DNA of 64,000 nt from Roseburia_C sp031555935 (GTDB lineage: Bacteria > Bacillota > Clostridia > Lachnospirales > Lachnospiraceae), in NCBI GenBank assembly GCA_031555935.1, contig JAVBTX010000006.1, forward strand, positions 310,001-374,000. Direction: 5' to 3'. The position numbers and the translations under genes were made by a program. Under the pieces are notes generated by a model. The model did not search any database. It was not told the origin of the DNA and saw only the letters and a program-made list of their open reading frames with translations. Shown here in pieces: positions 1-7,860 of this stretch (position 1 is the stretch's first letter; each line of letters begins with the position of its first letter).

Positions 1-459
1 ACCTGATATGTCAACACTCTCAGGGGTAATTATAAATATGTAATTTGAAATCTTCTGCAAATTGCCATTCATTGCAAAACAGGAACCAGAAGCAAAATCA
101 ATGATTCGCTGTGCAATCTCAACATCCAATCCTTCCACATTTAAAACAACCGTGCGGTTCATTAATAATGTTTCGGTGACTTCTCTGGCATCATCAAATG
201 CCGTTGGCTTAATCACACAAACTGCCATTGAGTTACTTACTTGCTTCTTGGTTGGGCGCATTGGAGTGATTTTCGCAACCGGCTTAGGTTTATCCTTCGG
301 TTTTTCTTCAATAAAATCATCCTCATAATCGTCCTTCAGGCTCTTTTTCTTTTTTACTGGTTCTTCATATTCATCATCATAGTAATCGTCGTTATAAAAA
401 TCATCTTCGTCATCTGGATTCAAACGCATGACGTCCATAAATTTATCAAATAAACCCAT
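1..459 (-). CDS. sepF: Cell division protein SepF (C-terminus cut by window edge)
   Basis: SepF is a cytoplasmic, membrane-associated partner of FtsZ that helps anchor and align the Z-ring in Gram-positive bacteria. The visible 153 codons start MGLFDKFMDVMRL, which is the usual amphipathic membrane-targeting N-terminus. A long Asp/Glu/Tyr/Lys-rich linker follows (about residues 15-55). The SepF core then contains AVCVIKPTAFDDAREV and TVVLNVEGLDVEIAQRIIDF and ends at YIFIITPESVDISG, where the window stops. Only a few residues of a typical protein should be missing. An AGGAG-like site precedes the ATG. It lies 13 bp downstream of yggS on the same strand, the usual order in Firmicutes, so co-transcription is likely. 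Confidence 0.95.
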   Translation of the reverse strand, partial: MGLFDKFMDVMRLNPDDEDDFYNDDYYDDEYEEPVKKKKSLKDDYEDDFIEEKPKDKPKPVAKITPMRPTKKQVSNSMAVCVIKPTAFDDAREVTETLLMNRTVVLNVEGLDVEIAQRIIDFASGSCFAMNGNLQKISNYIFIITPESVDISG

Positions 460-472
460 TTAAAATCTCCTT

Positions 473-1165
473 TTATTTAGAATAGTTACGTGCACCAAAT
501 ATACCTGTTCCAACACGCACTAACGTTGCGCCTTCTTCAATTGCTACAGCATAATCGCCAGTCATTCCCATTGAAAGCACACCCATAGATACATTATCAA
601 TGTTTTTATTTGTTATGTCAACAGATAATTGCCGGATTGCCCGGAAATAGTTACGGTTGTCTTCGGGATTTTCAACATATGGAGCAATTGTCATCAAGCC
701 TTTTATGCGGATATTTTCTAGTTCGGCAATTTCTTCAACTAGCTGCATGGCATCGGCCTCATTAATACCAAACTTACTCTCTTCTTCCGCGATATTAATT
801 TCGACTAAAATTGGCACTGTCATATTTTTCTTCTTTGCTTGAATATTTATCTCTTCTGCCAAGCGGTAGGAATCTACAGAATGAATCAAACAAGCTTTAT
901 CGACAACGGACTTTACTTTATTACGCTGCAAATGGCCAATCATATGCCAGTTAATATCTTTTTCCATTTCTTCGCACTTGTTACAAAGCTCCTGGACTTT
1001 ATTTTCACCAAAATCCCTGACACCGGCTTCATAAATCTCGGTCAACATTGACACTGGCTTTGTTTTACTAACGGCAATCAAGGTCACTTCTGCTCTACTA
1101 CGTCCGGCTTTTTCACAAGCCTCGCAGATATTCTTCTCTACTTCTGCTAAATTTTCTTTTAACAT
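473..1165 (-). CDS. yggS: YggS/PLPBP family pyridoxal-phosphate homeostasis protein
   Basis: This 230-residue protein matches the single-domain PLP-binding family (YggS, PROSC), which keeps free pyridoxal 5'-phosphate in balance and has no firmly assigned catalytic reaction. The PLP lysine is expected at K34 in IAVSKTKPV. Family motifs FGENKVQEL, WHMIGHLQRNK, SMGMTGDYAVAIEEG and VRVGTGIFGAR are all present in order, and the length is normal. The start has a GAGGT ribosome site. It is followed directly by sepF and preceded by the HlyD-like gene; this linkage to division genes is common in Firmicutes. Confidence 0.95.
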   Translation of the reverse strand: MLKENLAEVEKNICEACEKAGRSRAEVTLIAVSKTKPVSMLTEIYEAGVRDFGENKVQELCNKCEEMEKDINWHMIGHLQRNKVKSVVDKACLIHSVDSYRLAEEINIQAKKKNMTVPILVEINIAEEESKFGINEADAMQLVEEIAELENIRIKGLMTIAPYVENPEDNRNYFRAIRQLSVDITNKNIDNVSMGVLSMGMTGDYAVAIEEGATLVRVGTGIFGARNYSK

Positions 1166-1185
1166 AATTTTACCTCTTATTTATT

Positions 1186-2574
1186 TTAATGGATGATTTC
1201 GTTTTCTTCAACCTTGTCCCCTTCTAATGCAATATGGTCATATAGGGAAATACCATACGCGGTTCCAGTGCGAATAATTGAATAGGCATCACTTTGATAG
1301 ATGACATCAATTTGCTTAAATACGGCATAGCCTTTATTTACATTATATACTCCGGCTAGCTGATCCGTTTCATGAATGGTATATGTTTCAGTTGAGTCCG
1401 GTTTCACAATAACGCTGCCGCTATGTATGTCTAATTCATCAATATAATACGATTCTTCGGTTTCATTATATAAACTTGTTTCAATAAAGGTGGTGATTGT
1501 TTTGCCATTCTTATCCTGGCTATTTACTAATAGTCCATCGGTATTAGCGTTACCACCCTTAAGGAAGTATTCTTTGGGCACAACATAAAATTCTTTCATG
1601 GTAATCGCACTGTTTGGAATCTTTAAACCGGATTCTTCATCAAGTAGCAGTGCTACTTCTACATAACGGTCATTGGCAAAACGTACCATGTGGTCTTTTA
1701 GTTTTAATATCATATAATATTGGTTGTCGATTTTTTCAAATTCAAAATTCACCCAACAACTAATACCATCTTTTTTAAATTGAATTTTGACCACATCTGT
1801 GTCACTTAGCTTATTATAGGTGGCATCAGAAACCTGCAAAATGATGTCCCAATCCTCACTCGTAATCATTTTATATACAGCATTACCCTTTTCCACCTTT
1901 TCAGTCTGTTTCAAACTTACTTTTTGGTAGTTCAGTTCATTTAACATATTCGGACGATATGTATCGGTCGTAACATTTTCATAACCATCCGTGTAATAAA
2001 CGACAACCCCAGGTTGCGTTGCATTCACCAGATGAAAGGTGTTGTTAGACTGAGCTGTTGCCACATAGTCACTCAAAGAATCGAGTGCACTTTTATTGAG
2101 CGCTTCCATCAATTGTGAATCAAGCTGATTTTCAAAGGGATAGACCTGATAATAGGATTTTGCATCATAGCTTCCGGCAAAAGCTGCAATTGTTTCTTTA
2201 ATTGTTGCATAATCACTCGTGCTAAACTCTGCCTCAGAATCTTGCGCAGAATCAATTTTATTTGCTACATCACCATTTTCATCAATCGAATAAACCAGAT
2301 GATTGTAACTGCTTTTCGCTGTGTCATGAACATAATAATCAACATAGCCACTATATTCAGATGTGAAAATTGTTTCCTCCCGGAGAATCAATCCGCGATA
2401 TAAGTTGTTTTCAGCAATTGTACCTTGCTGCACCTCATGCGAAGAAATATGCTCTGTTGTAAAATAAGAAAAAATATTAAAGACAATATAGATAAAAATT
2501 ATCCCAAAAAATACGACCCCGATATTTAAACGAAATCGGTTGGGAAATCTTACTATCTTTTTATTCTCTGCCAT
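1186..2574 (-). CDS. HlyD-like membrane-anchored protein
   Basis: The product is 462 residues with one N-terminal membrane segment (about residues 14-34, NIGVVFFGIIFIYIVFNIFS) and a large extracytoplasmic part. The part just after the membrane, with the pattern GLILREE followed later by GVVVYYTDGYE, resembles the barrel-sandwich region of HlyD-type adaptors found beside yggS and sepF in Clostridia. Its function there is not established; a role at the envelope or division site is a guess from the neighbours. A GTG four codons upstream is possible, but AAGGTG lies six bases before the ATG at 2574, so that start was chosen. No ABC transporter gene lies next to it. Confidence 0.75.
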   Translation of the reverse strand: MAENKKIVRFPNRFRLNIGVVFFGIIFIYIVFNIFSYFTTEHISSHEVQQGTIAENNLYRGLILREETIFTSEYSGYVDYYVHDTAKSSYNHLVYSIDENGDVANKIDSAQDSEAEFSTSDYATIKETIAAFAGSYDAKSYYQVYPFENQLDSQLMEALNKSALDSLSDYVATAQSNNTFHLVNATQPGVVVYYTDGYENVTTDTYRPNMLNELNYQKVSLKQTEKVEKGNAVYKMITSEDWDIILQVSDATYNKLSDTDVVKIQFKKDGISCWVNFEFEKIDNQYYMILKLKDHMVRFANDRYVEVALLLDEESGLKIPNSAITMKEFYVVPKEYFLKGGNANTDGLLVNSQDKNGKTITTFIETSLYNETEESYYIDELDIHSGSVIVKPDSTETYTIHETDQLAGVYNVNKGYAVFKQIDVIYQSDAYSIIRTGTAYGISLYDHIALEGDKVEENEIIH

Positions 2575-2651
2575 CAAAATCACCTTACATTCTAAATATT
2601 TCCTATTCTAGCATGTTTGTTCATAGATTACAATGCCCATCAATTTTTTGA

Positions 2652-2679
2652 ATAGGTTCGCAAAAAAGGTACATACTAT
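2652..2679 (+). promoter_or_regulatory. Possible sigma-E-like promoter before the DUF378 gene
   Basis: ATA at 2652-2654, a 17-bp spacer and CATACTAT at 2672-2679 fit the remembered sporulation sigma-E pattern (ATA, 16-18 bp, CATACAnT) at most positions. It lies 21 bp before the DUF378 start and its GGAGG-type ribosome site. The match is by eye and short AT-rich motifs occur by chance. Confidence 0.35.
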
Positions 2680-2700
2680 GAAAAAAAGGAGGATGTTTCT

Positions 2701-2913
2701 ATGAATTCAAAAGGATTAGATTACACATTGCTGACATTAGTAATCATTGGCGCCATCAATTGGGGATTAATTGGATTTTTCCGTTTCGACCTTGTTGCCT
2801 TCCTATTTGGCGAAATGAGTTGGGTTACCCGCATTATTTATGCCGTAGTAGGAATTAGTGGCTTATATCTTTTGAGTGCTTATGGTCGTATTAAGTCAAT
2901 TGACCAAGCATAA
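2701..2913 (+). CDS. DUF378 family small membrane protein
   Basis: This 70-residue protein has two predicted membrane helices: about residues 8-28 (LLTLVIIGAINWGLIGFF) and about 40-60 (VTRIIYAVVGISGLYLLS). The INWGLIGFFRFDLVAFLFG stretch is the signature of the DUF378 (YuzA-like) family, whose function is unknown. Length is normal for the family. A strong AAAGGAGG site sits before the ATG. It is a plus-strand singleton between minus-strand genes, so it must have its own promoter; a sigma-E-like candidate lies just upstream. Confidence 0.9.
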   Translation: MNSKGLDYTLLTLVIIGAINWGLIGFFRFDLVAFLFGEMSWVTRIIYAVVGISGLYLLSAYGRIKSIDQA

Positions 2914-2925
2914 TCACTCATAACC

Positions 2926-3041
2926 AAAAGGGATGTCCCAAATATCACACCGTAAAATATGGGCGAATTGCGTTGCAATCCACCCATATCAAATGCGCCC
3001 ACCGGCGCACAAAAGATTGTGTACTATTTTGGGACTTCCTT
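2926..3041. repeat. Compact multi-hairpin intergenic element
   Basis: Between two convergent genes, GTCCCAAA (2935-2942) pairs with TTTGGGAC (3028-3035), and the flanking AAGGGA/TTCCTT also largely pair. Inside this outer stem lie two further hairpins: ATATGGG/CCCATAT (2957-2963 with 2983-2989), enclosing ATTGC/GCAAT (2967-2971 with 2975-2979), and TGCGCC/GGCGCA (2994-2999 with 3004-3009) closing a CACC loop. The whole reads as one branched fold. There is no T-run after the outer stem, so a simple terminator is not the best reading. It could be a small palindromic mobile repeat or a structured RNA. Confidence 0.6.
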
Positions 3042-3050
3042 AATATTTGA

Positions 3051-3470
3051 CTATAACGAAACAGAAATTTTAGCTTTGGCGCAGTCTGGAAGTTCGCCTT
3101 CTGCTTTCGATACGCTTAAAATAAATTTCACTTTGTACATCTCACTGATGATATCTAACTTCTCTATTGCATGGCAGATTTCCTCATCTTTGATACCGGA
3201 AACTGTCAAAAAACTATCTAAGTACATTTCTTCTAAGTCATTATCCTGTGATACGATGCCACTGATAAATCCTAAAAACTCGTCGCAATTGGAAATTGGA
3301 AAATCCATAACATTTATCAAACGCACATTACGGTCTAATTCATACATATGCTTACGACTCTTATCCAGATATACGATGTTGCCATTCACCTGTTTAATCG
3401 AAGCATTCACTTTATCTAATAAATGCTTTGTCTTTCCTTTTCCTTTTTCGCCAGCAATTATCTCTATCAT
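3051..3470 (-). CDS. Small P-loop protein (PilT-like annotation in Clostridia)
   Basis: The 139-residue product begins MIEIIAGEKGKGKTKHL, so a Walker A motif (GEKGKGKT, residues 7-14) is at the extreme N-terminus. The rest alternates strands and helices, with NIVYLDKSRKHMYEL, VRLINVMDFPI and a late FILSVSK strand. Similar clostridial proteins are often labelled twitching motility protein PilT, but this is far shorter than PilT and there are no pilus genes nearby. It may be a minimal nucleotide-binding protein; the function is unknown. It has its own promoter region with a palindrome. Confidence 0.75.
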   Translation of the reverse strand: MIEIIAGEKGKGKTKHLLDKVNASIKQVNGNIVYLDKSRKHMYELDRNVRLINVMDFPISNCDEFLGFISGIVSQDNDLEEMYLDSFLTVSGIKDEEICHAIEKLDIISEMYKVKFILSVSKAEGELPDCAKAKISVSL

Positions 3471-3508
3471 AGATATGCCCTCCAGTCTGCTACTCTACGA
3501 GTAAATAT

Positions 3509-3542
3509 TTTATACTTATATTATAGTATAAATGTATGTCAA
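3509..3542 (-). promoter_or_regulatory. Promoter with palindrome over the -10, before the P-loop gene
   Basis: On the minus strand, TTGACA (3542-3537) and TATAAG (3520-3515) are 16 bp apart. An inverted repeat TTTATACT/AGTATAAA (3509-3516 and 3525-3532) covers the -10 box and could be a repressor site. The palindrome is seen directly; its use as an operator is inference. Confidence 0.5.
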
Positions 3543-3551
3543 AAACAACAT

Positions 3552-4529
3552 CTAATTCCCGTATCCTTTTAATATCTGATTCATTAACAAATACAGATTA
3601 CTTTTGCAATCACCTTTTAAAACAATGGAGATTAATTCATCACCATTATCATTTTGTGATAGTAAGACCAAGCAATAACCGGCTTCACCTGTTGTTCCTG
3701 TTTTTCCACCAATCACTGAAAATCCTTCCGGTGCTGTTGCCTCACCAGCGAAATATTGATTCGTTGATATCCAATCTGAAGTTGCTGGTGTTCCATCGCC
3801 ATGTGTATAATTAGCGGTATGGTTTTTCGTTTGAATGATTTCACGAAATGTATCAACTTTTACCGCTGTCTGAAAAATCAAATATAAATCATAAACACTT
3901 GTATAGTGTTCTTCATCCGGAAGCCCATGTGGATTGACAAAATGAGATGTCGTTGCACCCATTGCCGTTGCCTCTTCATTCATCAAGGTCGCAAAGCTGT
4001 CAACATCACCACTAATATGTTCTGCAATTGCCACTGCCGCATCATTCCCACTGCGCATCATTAATCCATATAGTAAATCGCGTAAAGACATTTGATCCCC
4101 AGCAATTAAACCACATACAGATGAATCACTAGCCTGAGTCGCTGCCTTTTCACTAACGGTTACAATATCGTTAAGGTCCCCATATTTAATGGCCAGGTAG
4201 GCGGTTAGTATCTTGGTTGTACTGGCTGGATATAACTTTTCATAGAGATTCTGTGCATAAGATATTTTTCCATCAGCCAGTCGAAACACACCAGCACCTT
4301 CGGCAACCTGTGAATCAACGGCCTCCATGCCAGAATTTGTAATTCCACCCACGCAGAGCTGTTCGGCAAAAAAAGTGCCTTCTGAATCATAGTTCGAACT
4401 AACACGATAAACGTTTTGATAAACATCATAGCGACTAGCCAGCGGCGCTTCTGTTTGACCGCAGCCAGTCAAGGTAAATGACAAGCATACAGATACAGTG
4501 ACAGCAATTATTTTATTTATACATTTCAC
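3552..4529 (-). CDS. dacA: D-alanyl-D-alanine carboxypeptidase, lipoprotein (S11 family)
   Basis: This enzyme removes the terminal D-Ala from peptidoglycan stem peptides outside the membrane. A lipobox LTGC places the lipidated cysteine at about residue 23. All three penicillin-binding motifs are present: STTK (S103-K106), SGN (160-162) and KTG (276-278). At 325 residues it is shorter than classical DacA and ends soon after the catalytic domain, so the C-terminal beta domain of PBP5-type enzymes is missing. The start is GTG and overlaps the end of the mgsA-like gene by 17 bp, so the two are probably translationally coupled. It is the last gene of the cell-shape cluster. Confidence 0.9.
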   Translation of the reverse strand: MKCINKIIAVTVSVCLSFTLTGCGQTEAPLASRYDVYQNVYRVSSNYDSEGTFFAEQLCVGGITNSGMEAVDSQVAEGAGVFRLADGKISYAQNLYEKLYPASTTKILTAYLAIKYGDLNDIVTVSEKAATQASDSSVCGLIAGDQMSLRDLLYGLMMRSGNDAAVAIAEHISGDVDSFATLMNEEATAMGATTSHFVNPHGLPDEEHYTSVYDLYLIFQTAVKVDTFREIIQTKNHTANYTHGDGTPATSDWISTNQYFAGEATAPEGFSVIGGKTGTTGEAGYCLVLLSQNDNGDELISIVLKGDCKSNLYLLMNQILKGYGN

Positions 4530-4908
4530 GCCACTCTAAATCTCCTCTGTCTAAAGACTTAATCAATAATTCTGCGGTAGCAAGGTTCGTTGCCAACGGA
4601 ATATTATGGGTATCACATAAACGTACCACGCTGTTAACATCTGGTTCATGTGACTTTGGGGTCAATGGATCACGTAAAAAGATGACCAGGTCAATCTCGT
4701 TGTGTTCGATTTGAGCGCCAAGCTGCTGAGCTCCGCCCAAGTGACCGGCCAGATACTTGTGGACAGATAGATTTGCCACTTCCTCTATTAGTCTTCCTGT
4801 TGTGCCTGTTGCAAACAAATCATTTTTGCATAAAATCCCTCGATATGCTATACAAAAATTTTGCATAAGTTTTTTCTTAGAGTCATGTGCGATTAATCCG
4901 ATATTCAT
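4513..4908 (-). CDS. mgsA: Methylglyoxal synthase homologue lacking the catalytic Asp
   Basis: The 131-residue product has the MgsA fold signatures: NIGLIAHDSKK at the start, FATGTTGRLIEE, IDLVIFLRDPL, HEPDV and NIPLATNLATAELL. MgsA converts dihydroxyacetone phosphate to methylglyoxal. However, the segment corresponding to GGDQQ of known enzymes reads LGGAQQLGA, so residue 60 is Ala where the catalytic aspartate (Asp71 of the E. coli enzyme) is expected. His87 and Asp90 of HEPD are kept. Activity as methylglyoxal synthase is therefore doubtful. The ATG at 4908 follows an AGGAGG site; an upstream extension would run into rodA. It sits between rodA and dacA. Confidence 0.85.
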   Translation of the reverse strand: MNIGLIAHDSKKKLMQNFCIAYRGILCKNDLFATGTTGRLIEEVANLSVHKYLAGHLGGAQQLGAQIEHNEIDLVIFLRDPLTPKSHEPDVNSVVRLCDTHNIPLATNLATAELLIKSLDRGDLEWREMYK

Positions 4909-4922
4909 AGTTAAATATCCTC

Positions 4923-6029
4923 CTATCCATATTTTTTCGGTTGAAGTCCAACATTTAGGACGAGACCAATTCCGATAAAACAAGAAACCAACGAGGTAAG
5001 CCCATAGCTTACAAATGGTAATGGTAATCCCGTATTCGGCATCAACCCTGTTACTACACATATATTTACAAATCCCTGAAAGCTAACTAACGCTGCCACT
5101 CCGCAGCAAATCAGCTTCCCGGATAAGTCTTTCGCTTTTCTGGCAATTAATAGGCACTCAATCGTAATACATAGCAATAAAAATATTATCATCGCAGCGC
5201 CAACAAAGCCTAATTCTTCACCCACAATTGAAAAAATGAAATCAGTTTGTGGTTCAGAAATAAAATTACCATTTTTTACAGATGCGACATCCACATTATT
5301 CAGCCCTTTTCCCCATAATTGACCTGAGCCAATGGCCGTAATCGAATTCTGCTGTTGATATGCCGTATCTGCATATTTCTCAGGATACAGCCACCCCATA
5401 ATCCGTTTATATTGGTATGGGTCTAAAATCTGTTGATTTGGCTGCAAAATCAAACTGATAAATACCAATGCGGAAGGAATGGATACCGCTAAAACACCTA
5501 GTATTATTTTATAACTTAATCCGGCAATAAACAAGAGGGCAATAAAAATTAATGCTGTCACAATGGTGGTCGACAAATCTGGTTCTTTCTCAATTAAAAC
5601 CAGTGGAACACCAACAAGTAAAAACGATACCACCAAGATTGGAATCGTATTGATTTTATGCTCAAATTTCGAAAAAAAGTAAGCAAAAAACAAGATTAAT
5701 ATTATCTTAGCCAGTTCCGATGGCTGAAATTGAAAGCCACTGAATTCAATCCAGCGGGTGGAACCATTGCGATTCACGCCAAATTTTAGTACTGCAAGTA
5801 AAAGACCAATATTAAAAACATACATCAGCCAACTAAATTTCAAGATAAAGGAATAATCAATCAAGGAAACTACGACCATGACAAATAGTCCTAAGCATAA
5901 TCCCATAATTTGTTTGTTTTGTACGGATGGTTTCGCACTTCCGATGACCGCAATGCCAAGGCAGGTAAGTGCTATGACATAAATAATCAGGCGAATCCGG
6001 TAATTTCGTAATTGATATTGTTTAAACAT
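4923..6029 (-). CDS. rodA: RodA/FtsW family (SEDS) peptidoglycan glycosyltransferase
   Basis: SEDS proteins polymerise glycan strands from lipid II and work with a class B PBP. This 368-residue protein has about ten membrane segments, the GFQFQPSELAKI motif, a VLIEKEPDLSTT motif containing the conserved acidic residues, and a C-terminal GLMPNTGLPLPFVSYGLTS signature. Position in a cluster with mreBCD and a PBP2-type gene supports RodA rather than FtsW. It follows minE with a short gap and is followed by the mgsA-like gene. The ribosome site before the ATG is weak. Confidence 0.92.
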   Translation of the reverse strand: MFKQYQLRNYRIRLIIYVIALTCLGIAVIGSAKPSVQNKQIMGLCLGLFVMVVVSLIDYSFILKFSWLMYVFNIGLLLAVLKFGVNRNGSTRWIEFSGFQFQPSELAKIILILFFAYFFSKFEHKINTIPILVVSFLLVGVPLVLIEKEPDLSTTIVTALIFIALLFIAGLSYKIILGVLAVSIPSALVFISLILQPNQQILDPYQYKRIMGWLYPEKYADTAYQQQNSITAIGSGQLWGKGLNNVDVASVKNGNFISEPQTDFIFSIVGEELGFVGAAMIIFLLLCITIECLLIARKAKDLSGKLICCGVAALVSFQGFVNICVVTGLMPNTGLPLPFVSYGLTSLVSCFIGIGLVLNVGLQPKKYG

Positions 6030-6062
6030 AATTTGTCACTTCTACTTTCACCCAAGCAATCA

Positions 6063-6335
6063 TTATTTTGAATGCTTCATATCTTTAATTGGAATATTTG
6101 CAAATAAGGCCGGAACCGTACCACCACTTTCGTCTATCTCAGTCTGGGTAATTTGAATATCAAGCCCCTCTGCATCAACTTCCATATATTTTGATATTAC
6201 CTGGATAATATCATTTTTAATCTTTTCCATAATGTCCGGTGAGCAGTTTGCCCTATCAGAAATTAATAATAATTTCAGTCTGTCTTTGGCAACGTCACCG
6301 GAATTCTTTTTCTTAAAAAATTCCATGAATCCCAT
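6063..6335 (-). CDS. minE: Cell division topological specificity factor MinE
   Basis: MinE stimulates MinD ATPase and drives Min redistribution so that septation occurs at mid-cell. The 90-residue product starts MGFMEFFKKKNSGDVAKDRL, the membrane-binding helix plus the MinD-interacting helix, and continues with LLLISDRANCSPDIMEKIKNDIIQVI and a dimerisation strand LDIQITQTE. A longer in-frame reading exists but lies inside minD; the ATG at 6335 has a GGGAGGA site and begins 13 bp after minD ends. Presence of MinE with MinC and MinD argues for an oscillating Min system rather than only DivIVA. Confidence 0.93.
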   Translation of the reverse strand: MGFMEFFKKKNSGDVAKDRLKLLLISDRANCSPDIMEKIKNDIIQVISKYMEVDAEGLDIQITQTEIDESGGTVPALFANIPIKDMKHSK

Positions 6336-6348
6336 TTCGGCTTCCTCC

Positions 6349-7140
6349 CTAGTTTTTCTTGAACAATCCAACAAATTTCGACCAAACTCCATTTTTATTA
6401 TCCAAGTCAAGAATTGGTACCTCTTCACCCATAATGCGTCGGCAAACGTTTACATAAGCCTGTCCGGCAAGTGTATCAGAACCAACAAGCGGCTCGCCTT
6501 GATTTGTTGAAATAACGATTTGTTCATCATCTGGTATTGCGCCAATTAAATCAATTGCCAGGATTTCCCGGACATCATCAATTGACATCATATCACCGCG
6601 TTTTACCATATCCATTCTCAGACGATTGACAATCAATTCGGTCTTTTGAATTTCATTCGCTTCCAATAAACCAATGATACGATCAGCATCACGAATGGCG
6701 GAAACTTCTGGCGTTGTAACTACTAACGCGCGGTCAGCTGCAGCGATGGCATTCTGGAAGCCTTGTTCAATGCCTGCTGGGCAGTCAAGTAATATGTAAT
6801 CAAATTCCTCCCTTAAATCATCAACGAGTTTTCTCATCTGGTCTGGATTAACCGATGATTTATCTCGCGTCTGTGCCGATGGCAGTAAACAAAGATTCGG
6901 ATATTTTTTATCTTTAATCAAAGCCTGCTTAATCCGGCAATTTCCTTCTACAACATCGACTAGATTATAGACAATGCGATTTTCTAAGCCCATTACCACA
7001 TCAAGATTACGAAGTCCTATATCGGTATCAATCAATACAACTTTTTTATCTAACTGTGCCAGGCCGGTACCAACATTTGCTGTTGTTGTTGTCTTACCAA
7101 CCCCGCCCTTTCCTGATGTAATTACAATTACTTCACTCAT
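6349..7140 (-). CDS. minD: Septum site-determining ATPase MinD
   Basis: MinD binds the membrane as an ATP dimer and recruits MinC. The deviant Walker A KGGVGKT is at residues 11-17, followed by VVLIDTDIGLRNLDVVMGLE and the switch region DYILLDCPAGIE. The C-terminus NGVWSKFVGLFKKN is an amphipathic membrane-targeting helix, as expected. Length (263) is normal. It has a GGAGG site, follows minC by about 30 bp and precedes minE. Confidence 0.97.
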   Translation of the reverse strand: MSEVIVITSGKGGVGKTTTTANVGTGLAQLDKKVVLIDTDIGLRNLDVVMGLENRIVYNLVDVVEGNCRIKQALIKDKKYPNLCLLPSAQTRDKSSVNPDQMRKLVDDLREEFDYILLDCPAGIEQGFQNAIAAADRALVVTTPEVSAIRDADRIIGLLEANEIQKTELIVNRLRMDMVKRGDMMSIDDVREILAIDLIGAIPDDEQIVISTNQGEPLVGSDTLAGQAYVNVCRRIMGEEVPILDLDNKNGVWSKFVGLFKKN

Positions 7141-7172
7141 TCCTTTTCCTCCTTCAACTTGTTACAACGTTT

Positions 7173-7844
7173 TTATTTAAATAAACCTTTCGTAATTGGC
7201 TCAATTAAAATACTATCATCCATCACCATCGCGATTTGTGGCTCTAATACCTTCTTACGGTTTGTGATTGCTGCTAACGGCCCCTTATCAGCACTGCGGC
7301 CAATAATATTGCCAATCTTAATCTGGACTGGGTCCATATCTAATGCTGCTACAAATGAATTTTGATTGCCGCTGGCACCAGCATAAGCATTCCCTTTGAG
7401 TGAGCCAAGCACCACAATATTGCCTTTGGCAACAATCTTGGCACCGGGATTGACATCACCTAATACGATGAGACTGCTTTCACATTCGATTACTTGTCCC
7501 GAACGCAGTGTTCCTTTGTAGAACTCACCGCTTTTTCCATTCTGAATTTCTTCAAACTCTTTTATTTTAGTAGCATAAAAGGCATCTTTCATTTCATTGT
7601 TGTCAATAATACAAACAACTTGTATCGAGGTATTGTCTGTAATCAAATCAATTAGCTCATACTGTTCTTCATCTGACAAATCCCTTCCTTCAAAGGATAG
7701 CCCAATTTTCGCATTTTTAAAAAACTTATTGGATTCTTTAAACTTTTTTAAGATTTCCTGCTTCAAATCGGCAAACGGCATTTTGGCATCAAGAACTAAA
7801 TTTATCCCGTGGGGATTGCTTTTTATAATTACCGGATGAGACAT
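7173..7844 (-). CDS. minC: Septum site-determining protein MinC
   Basis: MinC inhibits FtsZ assembly away from mid-cell when bound to MinD. The 223-residue protein has an N-terminal domain (residues 1-105, with FADLKQEILKKFKESNKFFKNAKIGLSFEGR split over two elements) and a C-terminal beta-helix with repeated Gly-turns (SGQVIECESSLIVLGDVN, GAKIVAKGNIVVLGSLKG, AYAGASG) that dimerises and binds MinD. The ATG at 7844 has an AAGGAGG site; longer in-frame readings overlap the upstream PBP gene end and lack one. Confidence 0.93.
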   Translation of the reverse strand: MSHPVIIKSNPHGINLVLDAKMPFADLKQEILKKFKESNKFFKNAKIGLSFEGRDLSDEEQYELIDLITDNTSIQVVCIIDNNEMKDAFYATKIKEFEEIQNGKSGEFYKGTLRSGQVIECESSLIVLGDVNPGAKIVAKGNIVVLGSLKGNAYAGASGNQNSFVAALDMDPVQIKIGNIIGRSADKGPLAAITNRKKVLEPQIAMVMDDSILIEPITKGLFK

Positions 7845-7860
7845 CTTTGTATCCTCCTTC

